Origin: Collimonas fungivorans Ter331 | Lineage (GTDB): Bacteria; Pseudomonadota; Gammaproteobacteria; Burkholderiales; Burkholderiaceae_D | Direction of reading: 5' to 3' | DNA length: 64,000 bases | NCBI RefSeq assembly: GCF_000221045.1 | Contig: NC_015856.1 | Span: 3,058,542 to 3,122,541, forward strand | Shown: in pieces, positions 35,378-44,610 of the stretch | How the letters are laid out: each line of letters starts with the position of its first letter | Numbering within the stretch: position 1 is the first letter of the stretch | Program-made: the position numbers and the translations under genes | Notes under the pieces: generated by a model | Database searches by the model: none | The model's input: the letters and a program-made list of their open reading frames with translations, nothing else | Told to the model about the DNA's origin: nothing

Positions 35378-36637
35378 ATGCAAACCATCAACCGAATTCG
35401 TACCATCCGCAACGCCGTGCTGATCGCCCTGGCGACGGTCGGCACGGCGCAAGCCGGCACCCTGACTATCGAGAGCTGGCGCGTCGACGACAAGACCCTG
35501 TGGGAAACCGTGCTGATCCCGGCTTTCCAGAAAAAGAATCCAGGCATCGAAGTCAAGTTTGCGCCTACCGCTCCTACCGAGTACGACTCCAGCCTGACCG
35601 CGCGCCTGGCCGGCGGCACTGCCGGCGACCTGATCGCCTGCCGTCCTTTCGACGTTTCGCTGTCTTTGTACAAGAAGGGCAACCTGGAAAAACTGGACGG
35701 CAAACCAGGCATGGAACACTTCCCTGCCTCCGCCAAGACCGCATGGCAGACCGATGACGGCAAGGACACTTTCTGCATGCCGGTAGCGTCGGTAATGCAT
35801 GGTTTCCTGTACAACCAGAAAATCTTCAAGGAACTGAACCTGCAGCCGCCAAAAACCGAGGCAGAATTCTTCAAGGTGCTAGACACCATCAAGAGCAACG
35901 GCAAGTACACGCCGCTGGCGCTGGGCACCGCGGACCAGTGGGAATCCAGCCAGGTGATCTTCACCGGCGTCGGACCGAACTACTGGAAGGGTGAAGAAGG
36001 CCGCAAGGCGCTGATCGCCGGCAAGGAAAAATTCACCGACCCTAATTTCGTCAATGCGTTTGAATACGAAGCGAAGCTGGGCAAATACCTGTCCAAGGGC
36101 GCCAGCTCGCAAACCTACGGCGACAGCCAGAACCTGTTCGCACTCGGCAAGGCAGCAATCTATCCGACCGGCTCCTGGGATATCGCTTACTTCAACACCA
36201 ACGCCAAGTTCGAAATGGGCGCCTTCCCGCCGCCGGTGCCTAAAGCCGGCGACAAATGCTATATCTCGGATCACAACGACATCGGCATGGGCGTCAACAA
36301 GAAATCCAAGAACAAGGAAGATGCCTACAAGTTCCTGACCTGGCTCGGATCGCAGGAATTTGCCGACATCTACACCAACAAGGTCACCGGCTTCTTCTCG
36401 CTGTCGGACCACCTGATCTCAGTCAAGGATCCGGTCGCCAAGCAGATGATCGACTGGCGCAAATCCTGCTCGTCGACCATCCGCCTCAATGCGCAGATCC
36501 TCAACCGCGGCGAGCCGAGCATGGAAAACCAGCTGTGGAACGTGAATGCCCAGGTGCTTAATGGCAAACTGGCGCCGAAGGAAGCTGCGGCCCAGATCCA
36601 GACCGGCTTCGCCAAGTGGTACAAACCGCAACAATAA
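35378..36637 (+). CDS. sugar ABC transporter, substrate-binding protein (amino-sugar operon)
   Basis: 419 residues, SBP family 1. Signal peptide IRNAVLIALATVGTAQAG; mature GTLTIESWRVDDKTLWETVLIPAFQKKNPGIEVKF, with GDLIACRPFDVSLSLYKKGNLEKL, FLYNQKIFKELNLQPPKTEAEF and YPTGSWDIAYF as in oligosaccharide binders. GAGGAG six bases before the ATG is a strong ribosome site. First gene of an operon ending in GlcNAc-6-phosphate enzymes, so the ligand is probably GlcNAc, chitobiose or a related amino sugar. A G+C-rich hairpin follows its stop, which would leave this gene more abundant than the permeases. Confidence 0.9.
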   Translation: MQTINRIRTIRNAVLIALATVGTAQAGTLTIESWRVDDKTLWETVLIPAFQKKNPGIEVKFAPTAPTEYDSSLTARLAGGTAGDLIACRPFDVSLSLYKKGNLEKLDGKPGMEHFPASAKTAWQTDDGKDTFCMPVASVMHGFLYNQKIFKELNLQPPKTEAEFFKVLDTIKSNGKYTPLALGTADQWESSQVIFTGVGPNYWKGEEGRKALIAGKEKFTDPNFVNAFEYEAKLGKYLSKGASSQTYGDSQNLFALGKAAIYPTGSWDIAYFNTNAKFEMGAFPPPVPKAGDKCYISDHNDIGMGVNKKSKNKEDAYKFLTWLGSQEFADIYTNKVTGFFSLSDHLISVKDPVAKQMIDWRKSCSSTIRLNAQILNRGEPSMENQLWNVNAQVLNGKLAPKEAAAQIQTGFAKWYKPQQ

Positions 36638-36653
36638 GCACTGCTGTTCGCCG

Positions 36654-36688
36654 GCCGGGGAAGAGTTTAAGATTGACTCTGCCCCGGC
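36654..36688 (+). promoter_or_regulatory. stem-loop after the binding-protein gene
   Basis: GCCGGGG (36654-36660) pairs with CCCCGGC (36682-36688), continued by AGAGT/ACTCT around a 9-base loop. No T-tract follows, so it is more likely an mRNA-stabilising or partial attenuation hairpin than a full terminator. About 200 bases of leader separate it from the first permease. Confidence 0.6.
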
Positions 36689-36890
36689 GCGCAAACCACA
36701 CAGCAGCCAAGGCTTGCCGCCGGGTAAGCCCGTGATCCACGGCACGGAAGTCAAAACATAAGCCGCATAAGCCCTGATCACGCCCGTATTCCATGGTCCG
36801 CAAACCAGGCATGGATGGAACACGATCTCCCCCGTGTTTCCTCCGCGCCTGCGGCGACCTACGCATTTTTTGCTATCACCGAAAACCCGA

Positions 36891-37814
36891 ATGAATCTTC
36901 AAAACAAGAAATTCCCTTGGCACATCGTGGTATTCCTGGCGCCAGCGGTCATCATCTATTCCATGTTCAGCGCACTGCCTTTACTGGATACCCTGCGCCT
37001 GGGCTTTTATACCAGCAACGACGCCGGCGTCCACAGCTTCGTCGGCCTCGCCAATTACCACACCATCCTGTTCGATTCCGACTGGTCCAAAGCGTTCTGG
37101 AACGCCATGCTGAACAACGTGAAATTCTTCGCGATCCACATGCTGCTGCAAAATCCGATCGGCCTGCTGCTGGCCACCCTGTTCAGCCTCAAGGGCCTGC
37201 GCGGCGCGCGCACTTACCGCACCCTGATTTTCCTGCCGACCCTGCTGTCGGTGGTGATCATCGGCTTCATCTGGCAGCTGATCCTGTCGCCGCTGTGGGG
37301 CGTCGGCGAAGGCTTGATGACGCATGTCGGCCTAGGCGACTATTTTGCGCCGTGGCTGGGACAGGAAAGCACCGCCTTGTTGACGCTCGGCCTGGTCTCG
37401 GTCTGGCAATACGTCGGCATCCCGATGATGCTGATCTACGCCGCCCTGCTCGCCGTGCCGGAAGAAGTGCTGGAAGCGGCCTATGCCGAAGGCGCCAGCT
37501 CGTTCCGCATCTTCTGGCAGATCAAGCTGCCGCTGATCCTGCCGACGCTGGGACTGGTGACCATCCTCACCTTCGTCGCCAACTTCAATGCCTTCGACCT
37601 GATCTATTCGGTCAAGGGCGCGCTGGCCGGTCCTAACTACACCACCGACATCCTGGGCACCTTCTTCTATCGCACCTTCTTCGGCTACCAGGCGCAGATC
37701 GGCAGCCCGACCATGGGTGCGGCGGTAGCCACCCTGATGTTCCTGGTGATCCTGCTCGGCGTCGCCAGCTATTTCTACTTCGTGCAGCGCAAGCTGACAC
37801 GCTACGAACTGTAA
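36891..37814 (+). CDS. sugar ABC transporter permease 1 (MalF type)
   Basis: 307 residues with six membrane helices. N-terminal FPWHIVVFLAPAVIIYSMFSALPLLDTLRLGFY is typical of MalF/UgpA-type permeases; the EAA coupling loop reads PEEVLEAAYAEGASSFRIFWQIKLPLILP. I use the ATG at 36891. Forms a heterodimer with the next gene product in the inner membrane. Confidence 0.92.
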   Translation: MNLQNKKFPWHIVVFLAPAVIIYSMFSALPLLDTLRLGFYTSNDAGVHSFVGLANYHTILFDSDWSKAFWNAMLNNVKFFAIHMLLQNPIGLLLATLFSLKGLRGARTYRTLIFLPTLLSVVIIGFIWQLILSPLWGVGEGLMTHVGLGDYFAPWLGQESTALLTLGLVSVWQYVGIPMMLIYAALLAVPEEVLEAAYAEGASSFRIFWQIKLPLILPTLGLVTILTFVANFNAFDLIYSVKGALAGPNYTTDILGTFFYRTFFGYQAQIGSPTMGAAVATLMFLVILLGVASYFYFVQRKLTRYEL

Positions 37815-37826
37815 CGAGGACAGCAT

Positions 37827-38714
37827 ATGACATCGATTTCCTCGCTCTCTTCAGCCACCACCTCAGCGCCGGTGGTGCGCCAAAGCCGCTTCGCCAATCT
37901 GGGCCGCATCTGGGTCCATGTGGTGCTGTGCGCCTACGCCGTGATCGCGCTGTTTCCGATTGCGCTGATCATGATCAATTCGATCAAGTCGCGCGACGCC
38001 ATCTTCGACAACCCGCTGGCGTTCCCGACGCCGGAGACGTTTTCCCTGATCGGCTTTGAAAAGGTGCTGCACAACACCAACTTCATGCTTTATTTCGGCA
38101 ACAGCCTGGTGGTCACGCTCGGCTCGCTGGTCCTCATCGTGCTGTTCGGCGCCATGGCCGGCTGGGCGCTGTCGGAATACAAGTTCCGCGGCAACCGCCT
38201 GATGGCGCTGTACCTGGCGTTGGGCATCATGATCCCGATTCGGCTCGGCACCGTCTCCATCCTGCAGCTGGTGGTCAGCCTCGACCTGATCAACACTCGC
38301 ACCGCGCTGATCCTGGTGTATACCGCGCAGGGCCTGCCGCTGGCGGTGATGATCCTGTCCGAATTCATCCGCCAGATTCCCAAGGAACTGAAAGATGCAG
38401 CACGCTGCGACGGCGTCGGCGAGTTCAAGATCTTCTTCCAGATCATCCTGCCGCTGATCCGCCCGGCGATCGCCACGGTTGCAGTGTTCACCATGATCCC
38501 GGCCTGGAACGACCTGTGGTTCCCGCTGATCCTGGCGCCCTCGGATGAAACCAAGACCGTCACCCTCGGCGTGCAGCAGTTCATCGGCCAGTACGTGACC
38601 GACTGGAATTCGGTATTGGCGGCGTTGTCGCTGGCCGTGATCCCGATCCTGGTCATGTACGTCATCTTCTCCCGGCAATTGATCCGCGGCCTGACTTCCG
38701 GCGCCGTCAAGTAA
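37827..38714 (+). CDS. sugar ABC transporter permease 2 (MalG type)
   Basis: 295 residues, six helices, EAA loop PKELKDAARCDGVGEFKIFFQIILPLIRP. GAGGA upstream, 12 bases after permease 1. The N-terminal 25 residues are Ser/Thr-rich and cytoplasmic. MalG/UgpE-type partner of the preceding permease. Confidence 0.92.
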   Translation: MTSISSLSSATTSAPVVRQSRFANLGRIWVHVVLCAYAVIALFPIALIMINSIKSRDAIFDNPLAFPTPETFSLIGFEKVLHNTNFMLYFGNSLVVTLGSLVLIVLFGAMAGWALSEYKFRGNRLMALYLALGIMIPIRLGTVSILQLVVSLDLINTRTALILVYTAQGLPLAVMILSEFIRQIPKELKDAARCDGVGEFKIFFQIILPLIRPAIATVAVFTMIPAWNDLWFPLILAPSDETKTVTLGVQQFIGQYVTDWNSVLAALSLAVIPILVMYVIFSRQLIRGLTSGAVK

Positions 38715-38734
38715 TACAGAAAACGAGACATTCC

Positions 38735-39856
38735 ATGGCAAACGTAAGCGTTAAACAAATCACCAAATCGTACGACGGCAAGCAGAACGTGCTGGCCGAC
38801 CTCAACCTGGAAATCAAGGACGGCGAATTCGTGGTGCTGGTCGGCCCTTCCGGCTGCGGCAAATCCACCCTGCTGCGCATGCTGTGCGGGCTGGAATCGA
38901 TCACCAGCGGCGAGCTGTCCATCGGCGACCAGGTAGTCAACCACCTGCCGCCGGCCGAACGCGGCATCGCCATGGTGTTCCAGAGCTACGCCTTGTATCC
39001 GCACATGAGCGTGTACAAGAACATGGCGTTCGGCCTGAAGATCGCCGGCGCCGACAAGGCCGCCATCGACCAGCGCATCCGCCACGCCGCCGGCATCCTC
39101 AAGATCGACCACCTGCTGGACCGCCTGCCGCGCGAACTGTCCGGCGGCCAGCGCCAGCGCGTGGCGATCGGCCGCGCCATCGTGCGCAAGCCGAAACTGT
39201 TCCTGTTCGACGAACCGCTGTCCAACCTGGATGCGGCGCTGCGGGTCCAGACCCGGCTCGAAATCGCCAAGCTGCACAAGCAGCTGGAAGCCACCATCGT
39301 CTATGTCACCCACGACCAGGTCGAAGCCATGACCCTGGGCGACAAGATCGTGGTGATGAACGATGGTTATATCCAGCAGGCAGGTTCGCCGCTGGAGCTG
39401 TACCAGCGTCCGCAAAACCTGTTTGTCGCGACTTTCATCGGCTCGCCGAAGATGAACCTGTTCAACGGCACGATCGCGGCGGTCGAAGCCGACCACCTGA
39501 GGATCAAGCTCAGCAGCGGCCAGGAAATCCGCGCCGACATCGCCGCCGGCACCGCCAAGGCCGGCGATGCCGTCACGGTTGGACTGCGCCCAGAACATAT
39601 CCTGGAAAACGCGCATAGTGGTGAAGTATTCAGCGGCAAGGTCAGCATCGTTGAACATCTGGGCGAAGCCAACTTCATCTATGTGACGCTGCAGGACGGT
39701 CAGGATCTGCTGGTGCGCGGCGACGGCAACAATCCGGTGCATATCGGCGATACCGTCACGCTGTCGGCGCCGAGCAGCGCTTTCCACGTGTTCGATGCCC
39801 AAGGCCTGGCGTTGGCAAGGTTAAAACCTGGAAACATGATTTCATCCAAGCAATAA
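38735..39856 (+). CDS. sugar ABC transporter ATPase (MalK/UgpC/MsiK type)
   Basis: 373 residues. Walker A GPSGCGKST, Q loop VFQSYALYPHMSV, signature LSGGQRQRV, Walker B LFLFDEPLSNLDAALR and switch His in YVTHDQVEAM. C-terminal TOBE/OB regulatory domain (FIGSPKMNLFNGTI ... VGLRPEHI). It powers import and, in this family, may serve several sugar transporters. 20 bases after permease 2. Confidence 0.94.
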   Translation: MANVSVKQITKSYDGKQNVLADLNLEIKDGEFVVLVGPSGCGKSTLLRMLCGLESITSGELSIGDQVVNHLPPAERGIAMVFQSYALYPHMSVYKNMAFGLKIAGADKAAIDQRIRHAAGILKIDHLLDRLPRELSGGQRQRVAIGRAIVRKPKLFLFDEPLSNLDAALRVQTRLEIAKLHKQLEATIVYVTHDQVEAMTLGDKIVVMNDGYIQQAGSPLELYQRPQNLFVATFIGSPKMNLFNGTIAAVEADHLRIKLSSGQEIRADIAAGTAKAGDAVTVGLRPEHILENAHSGEVFSGKVSIVEHLGEANFIYVTLQDGQDLLVRGDGNNPVHIGDTVTLSAPSSAFHVFDAQGLALARLKPGNMISSKQ

Positions 39857-39866
39857 TAGATACAAT

Positions 39867-40832
39867 ATGCGCCTTCAAAAAGGCGTGGGGGTTGAGTTGA
39901 AAACAGCGTACGAATATCTGATCGGCGTCGACGGCGGCGGCACCAAGACCTATATCCGGGTCGAGCGCCCCGATGGCAGCCATGTCGCCGACGGCAGCAG
40001 CGGGCCGTCGGCGCTGATGCATGGCACCAGCAAGGCCTGGTGCGCCATTGTCACCGCGCTCGACAACGCATTCCAGAGCGCCGGCATCAGCCGCCCGCCG
40101 TACCAGGCGATCGCCGCCGGCTGCGGTTTGTCGGGCATCAACAATCCGCAATGGGCGGCGCAATTCAGCGCCCAGAACCCCGGTTTCGGCGCCCTCGCCA
40201 CCGGCACCGATGCTTTCACCACCTTGCTCGGCGCGCACCTGGGGCAAGCCGGCGTCGTGGTCGCCATCGGCACCGGCAGCGTCGGTGAAGTCTTGCTGGC
40301 GGACGGCAGCCGCCGTGAAGTCGGCGGCTGGGGCTTCCAGACCGGCGACGAAGCCAGCGGCGGCTGGATCGGCCTGCGCGCCGCCAACCATGTCGAACGG
40401 GCGCTGGATGGCCGGGTTATCCCGGGTTCGCTGGCGCGCGCCATCGTGCGCTTCTGCGGCGGCGACGACGACGCCGGTACCGATTTCAGCAGCAGCCAGA
40501 ACCGCGAGCGCGTGATTGCCTGGGTCAACAGCGCCAACCAAAGCATTTTTGCGCAGCTGGCGCCGCTGGTGGTGGCCCATGCAGCACAGGACGAGGCAGC
40601 GCTCACCATCTTGCACAAGGCGGGCCAGGAAATCGCCCAGATCGCCAACGCGCTCGATCCGTCCCAGCAATTGCCGATCGCCCTGTGCGGCGGCCTGGCC
40701 GCGCCGCTGCAAGCCTATTTGCCGGAACCGTTGAAATCGCGCGCGATCACGCCGCGCGCCGACGCCGCAAGCGGCGCACTGCTGCTGCTGCGCCAGCAGC
40801 TGGCAACAGAGTCAGTGGGAGAAACGATATGA
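39867..40832 (+). CDS. BadF/BadG/BcrA-type sugar kinase, probable N-acetylglucosamine kinase
   Basis: 321 residues of the ASKHA fold. Phosphate-1 loop GVDGGGTKTYIRV, GCGLSGINNP, a second phosphate segment VVVAIGTGSVGEVLL, and the sugar-binding GGWGFQTGDEASGGWIGLRA, all as in GspK-type GlcN/GlcNAc kinases. Position between the transporter and nagA fits phosphorylation of imported GlcNAc to GlcNAc-6-phosphate. The ATG at 39867 has no good ribosome site; a TTG at 39897 is an alternative start. Its stop overlaps nagA by four bases (ATGA). Confidence 0.87.
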   Translation: MRLQKGVGVELKTAYEYLIGVDGGGTKTYIRVERPDGSHVADGSSGPSALMHGTSKAWCAIVTALDNAFQSAGISRPPYQAIAAGCGLSGINNPQWAAQFSAQNPGFGALATGTDAFTTLLGAHLGQAGVVVAIGTGSVGEVLLADGSRREVGGWGFQTGDEASGGWIGLRAANHVERALDGRVIPGSLARAIVRFCGGDDDAGTDFSSSQNRERVIAWVNSANQSIFAQLAPLVVAHAAQDEAALTILHKAGQEIAQIANALDPSQQLPIALCGGLAAPLQAYLPEPLKSRAITPRADAASGALLLLRQQLATESVGETI

Positions 40833-41950
40833 ACGACAACACAATACAACTGCAGGGCAACATCCTGACCAGCGACGGCTGGATCGCCGGCAGCATCGGC
40901 TTCAGCGACATGATCGCCGAGATCAAGGGTGAGGCGCAAGAACAGACGCCGGCCAGCGGCGACTACATTTTGCCCGGTTTCATCGACCTCCACGTCCACG
41001 GCGGCGGCGGCAAGGACATCATGGAAGCCGGCGACGCCGTGCACGTGGTGTCGCGCCTGCACGCCCGGCATGGCACCACCAGCATGCTGGCCACCACCAT
41101 GACCGCGCCGGCGGAAGAACTGGAAGCGGCGCTTGGCGCAATCGGCCGCGCCTGCCGCGGCCGCCGTCCAGGCAGCGCCAGGGTGCTGGGCGCACATCTG
41201 GAAGGGCCTTACATCAATCCCGGAAAACTCGGCGCGCAGCCGGATTTCGCGATTGCCGCGAGCCTGGAACAGATCGACTGGCTGCGCAGCTTCGCGCCGT
41301 TGAAACTGATCACCATCGCGCCCGAAATCAACGGCCACATGCAGCTGGTGAAAACCCTGTCCCAGCTCGGCATGCGGGTGCAGATCGGCCATACCCTGGG
41401 CACTTATGAAGATGGCGTTGCGGCCCTGAAAAACGGCGCGGCCGGGTTTACCCACCTGTTCAACGCCATGAGCTCCTTCCATCACCGCCAGCCGGGCATG
41501 GCCGGCGCCGCCCTGGCCCATGCCGAATACGCGGAACTGATCCCGGACCTGCTGCACGTCCATCCAGGCGCCATCAAGACCGCGCTGCGGGCGATTCCGC
41601 GCCTGTACTGCGTCACCGATTCCACCGCCGCGTCCGGCATGCCGGACGGCGAATACATGCTGGGCCGCCAGGTAGTCCACAAATGCCTGGGCGGCGTGCG
41701 CCTGGGCGACGGCACCCTGGCCGGCAGCACCCTGACCATGGACCAGGCCCTGCGCAACCTGGTCTCGCTCGGCCTCGACCTGGCCGAGGCGTCGCTGCGC
41801 GTCTCCACCTACCCTGCCGACTATCTCGGCATGCAGGAACGCGGCCGCCTCAAGGAAGGCTGTTTCGCCGACATCCTGGTGCTGGACCGCCGGCTCAAAC
41901 TCAAAGCCGTTTATGTAGAAGGAGAAAAAATTGACCTCGTTGATGCTTAA
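40829..41950 (+). CDS. nagA: N-acetylglucosamine-6-phosphate deacetylase
   Basis: 373-residue amidohydrolase that converts GlcNAc-6-P to GlcN-6-P and acetate. Metal motifs: FIDLHVHGGGGKD (HxH), LGAHLEGPYINP (Glu ligand), MRVQIGHTLGTYED (His), THLFNAMSSFHHRQPG (His) and CVTDSTAASGMPDGEY (catalytic Asp). Starts at the ATG overlapping the kinase stop; overlaps the next gene by 20 bases. Tight overlaps show one translational unit. Confidence 0.95.
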   Translation: MNDNTIQLQGNILTSDGWIAGSIGFSDMIAEIKGEAQEQTPASGDYILPGFIDLHVHGGGGKDIMEAGDAVHVVSRLHARHGTTSMLATTMTAPAEELEAALGAIGRACRGRRPGSARVLGAHLEGPYINPGKLGAQPDFAIAASLEQIDWLRSFAPLKLITIAPEINGHMQLVKTLSQLGMRVQIGHTLGTYEDGVAALKNGAAGFTHLFNAMSSFHHRQPGMAGAALAHAEYAELIPDLLHVHPGAIKTALRAIPRLYCVTDSTAASGMPDGEYMLGRQVVHKCLGGVRLGDGTLAGSTLTMDQALRNLVSLGLDLAEASLRVSTYPADYLGMQERGRLKEGCFADILVLDRRLKLKAVYVEGEKIDLVDA

Positions 41951-42953
41951 GGAAGCCCGCTCGGCGGCAGAACATGTCGCCTTGCAGCTCAGCCAGGACC
42001 GCGACCGCTATGCAGAGCTGGGGCAACGCCTGCGGGCCGCGCCGCCCTCGACCATCCTGACGGTGGCGCGCGGCAGCTCCGACCATGCCGCCAACTACTG
42101 CGCCTACCTGATCATGGCGCGCCTGGGCCGCATCGTCGCCTCGCTGCCGCTGTCGCTGGTGACCCTGAACAAAGCGCCGCTGATCGCGCGCGACGCGCTC
42201 GCCATCGCCATTTCACAGTCCGGCCAGAGCCCTGACGTGATCGAACCTATCCGCTATTTCCGCGACAGCGGCGCCACTACCGTAGCGCTGGTGAACGACG
42301 TCGCATCGCCATTGGCAAGCAGCGCCGAATGGACCCTGCCCCTGCACGCCGGCGCCGAACTCAGCGTGGCCGCCACCAAAAGCTTTATCGCCAGCCTGGT
42401 GGCTGCCGCCAGGCTCGCCGCGCACTGGCAGGACGATGCCACCTTCCTGGCCGCCATCGACGCCCTGCCGCAAGCGCTGACCGCGGCCACCCAGCTGGAC
42501 TGGACGCCGGCCATCGACGTACTGGCGCCTTCCTCGCGCATCATGGTGGTCGGGCGCGGCATCAGCTTGCCGCTGGCGCTGGAATCGGCCTTGAAGTTCA
42601 AGGAAACCTCGGCGATCCAGGCGGAAGCCTTCAGCGGCGCCGAAATCAAGCATGGCCCGATGGCCTTGATTGACGAAGGTTATCCTTTGCTGATCTTCGC
42701 CACGCGCGGGCCGACCCAGGCCGGCCTGCTCAAGCTGGCCGAGGAAATGCGCGGCCGCGGCGCCAAGGTATTGCTGGCGGCGCCGGACGACGTAGCTGCA
42801 CGCGACCTGACCTTGCCAATAGCAGCAACGCCGGATCTCGACCCGATCGTGGCGATCCAGGCGTTCTACGTAATGGCGGCGCAGCTGGCAGTGGCGCGCG
42901 GCATGGATCCGGACCAGCCGCGGCATCTGAGCAAAGTCACCAAGACCGAATAA
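41931..42953 (+). CDS. nagB-II: SIS-domain glucosamine-6-phosphate deaminase (NagB-II type)
   Basis: 340 residues with two SIS domains, like the isomerase half of GlmS but without the glutaminase domain. Motifs: ILTVARGSSDHAANYCAYL, AIAISQSGQSPDVIEPIRY, AATKSFIASLVAA in the first half and MVVGRGISLPLALESALKFKETSAIQAEAFSGAEIKHGPMALI in outline in the second. Next to nagA this is the NagB-II (GlmS-like) deaminase giving fructose-6-P and ammonia. The start is TTG at 41931, supported by AAGGAG seven bases upstream; an ATG at 41943 is the alternative. No classical NagB is seen here. Confidence 0.9.
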   Translation: MTSLMLKEARSAAEHVALQLSQDRDRYAELGQRLRAAPPSTILTVARGSSDHAANYCAYLIMARLGRIVASLPLSLVTLNKAPLIARDALAIAISQSGQSPDVIEPIRYFRDSGATTVALVNDVASPLASSAEWTLPLHAGAELSVAATKSFIASLVAAARLAAHWQDDATFLAAIDALPQALTAATQLDWTPAIDVLAPSSRIMVVGRGISLPLALESALKFKETSAIQAEAFSGAEIKHGPMALIDEGYPLLIFATRGPTQAGLLKLAEEMRGRGAKVLLAAPDDVAARDLTLPIAATPDLDPIVAIQAFYVMAAQLAVARGMDPDQPRHLSKVTKTE

Positions 42954-42962
42954 GCGGAGCCC

Positions 42963-43952
42963 ATGCAACAACCCATCCGCTGGGGCATTCTCGGCACCGG
43001 AAAAATCGCCCGGGCTTTTGCCGCCGGCCTGCGCGACGTTCCGGACGCCGTCCTGCCGGCGGTGGCGTCGCGCAGCAGCGGCAGCGCCGATGCCTTCGGC
43101 CGTGAATTCGATATACCGCACCGCCACGCCTCATACCAGGCGCTGGCAGACGATCCGCAAGTCGATGTGATCTACATCGCCACGCCGCACTCCATGCACG
43201 CCGAAAATGCCATCATGTGCCTGGCAGCCGGCAAGCATGTGCTGTGCGAAAAACCGTTCACCATGAATCGGCGCGAAGCGGAACAGGTGATCGCGCTAGC
43301 GCGCCGCAACAAGCGTTTCCTGCTGGAGGCGATGTGGTCGCGTTTCCTGCCTGGCATGGCCGAAGCCAGGCGCATCGTCGCCAGCGGCGAAATCGGCAAG
43401 GTGCGCCAGGTGCAGTCGGATTTCAGCTTTGTCGGCGCTTTCGGTCCCGAACACCGCTTGTACAATCCCGAACTCGGCGGCGGCGCGCTGCTCGACATCG
43501 GCATTTATCCTTTATCGATCTCAACTTTTTTCCTCGGCCCGGTCGACGCCGTGCAATCGATTGCCGAAATCGGCACCACCGGCGTCGACGAGCAAACCGC
43601 GTTTTCCATGCGCCATCGCGGCGGCGGACTGTCTTCCTGCGTCTGCAGCACCCGCGTCGCCGGTCCGGTCGAGATGACCATCTCCGGCGAGCTGGGCTAC
43701 CTGCGCCTGCATACGAATTTCCACCTGGGTGCCAGCCTGACGATCACACTGGCGAACGGCAGCACGCGCAGCCAGCAATGCCCGTTCATCGGCAACGGTT
43801 ATGCACACGAAGCGATCGAGGTAATGCGCTGCCTGCGCGCCGGCCTGCTTGAAAGCCCGTTCATGACGCATGACGAGACGCTGGCGCAGATGGCCGTTCT
43901 CGATACGATACGCGCGCAAATCGGCGTGAACTACCCTGCCGACCGCGCCTGA
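42963..43952 (+). CDS. Gfo/Idh/MocA-family oxidoreductase
   Basis: 329 residues. N-terminal Rossmann fold WGILGTGKIARAFAAGL, conserved VIYIATPHSMHAENAIMCLAAGKHVLCEKPFTMN (EKP with catalytic Lys), and C-terminal ARRNKRFLLEAMWSRFLPGM, GGGALLDIGIYPLS. NAD(P)-dependent sugar or inositol dehydrogenase group. Nine bases after nagB-II, so part of the operon; it may oxidise a sugar derivative imported by the same transporter, but it is not needed for the standard GlcNAc route. Confidence 0.9.
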   Translation: MQQPIRWGILGTGKIARAFAAGLRDVPDAVLPAVASRSSGSADAFGREFDIPHRHASYQALADDPQVDVIYIATPHSMHAENAIMCLAAGKHVLCEKPFTMNRREAEQVIALARRNKRFLLEAMWSRFLPGMAEARRIVASGEIGKVRQVQSDFSFVGAFGPEHRLYNPELGGGALLDIGIYPLSISTFFLGPVDAVQSIAEIGTTGVDEQTAFSMRHRGGGLSSCVCSTRVAGPVEMTISGELGYLRLHTNFHLGASLTITLANGSTRSQQCPFIGNGYAHEAIEVMRCLRAGLLESPFMTHDETLAQMAVLDTIRAQIGVNYPADRA

Positions 43953-44007
43953 AGATTCGAACCCGGATAGAATATGCAGCTACAACAGCAGCGTTATCGG
44001 GATCATC

Positions 44008-44577
44008 ATGCAGAATATTCAGGCAGTAGAACTAGCCAAGGCCTATCGCCTGCTCAATCACGGCCCGACCACGATCGTCACCAGCGCCCATGGCGGCGTC
44101 AGCAACGTGATGGCGGCAGCCTGGGCGATGCCGCTCGATTTCGATCCGCCCAAGGTCTTGCTGGTGATCGACAGCAGCACCCTGACCCGCGAACTGGTGG
44201 AAGCCTCGGGCGAATTCGCCCTGAATATCCCGACCCGGGCGCTGGCCGAAACCACGCTCGCAGTGGGATCGAGCTCGGGACGCGACGGCGACAAATTCGC
44301 CGCGCTCGATATCGCCACATTTCCCTCGGAGAAAATTGCCGCGCCGCTGATGTCGGGCTGCCTGGCCTGGCTGGAATGCAAGGTGATTCCGGAATTGCAC
44401 AACCAGCAGCGCTACGACCTGTTCGTCGCCGAGGTGGTGGCTGCCTGGGCCGATGCTGCAGCGTTTTCGGCGGGCCGCTGGCATTTCCCGGCCGACGACC
44501 AGCGCTCGCTGCACTACCTGTCCGGCGGCGCCTTTTTTGCCACCGGCGAGGCATTCAATGTCGAGCTGAAGCCGTAA
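44008..44577 (+). CDS. flavin reductase-like domain protein
   Basis: 189 residues of the FMN-binding split-barrel (flavin reductase/DIM6-NTAB) family: AYRLLNHGPTTIVTSAHGGVSNVMAAAWAMPLDFDPPKVLLVIDSSTLT in outline, then GEFALNIPT and CLAWLECKVIPE. Probably reduces flavin for a monooxygenase or binds FMN itself. No oxygenase partner adjoins it. Ends 33 bases before the convergent SDR gene. Confidence 0.85.
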   Translation: MQNIQAVELAKAYRLLNHGPTTIVTSAHGGVSNVMAAAWAMPLDFDPPKVLLVIDSSTLTRELVEASGEFALNIPTRALAETTLAVGSSSGRDGDKFAALDIATFPSEKIAAPLMSGCLAWLECKVIPELHNQQRYDLFVAEVVAAWADAAAFSAGRWHFPADDQRSLHYLSGGAFFATGEAFNVELKP

Positions 44578-44610
44578 CAAAGATTCAGTTTCCCGCCAAC
44601 CCGGACAAAA

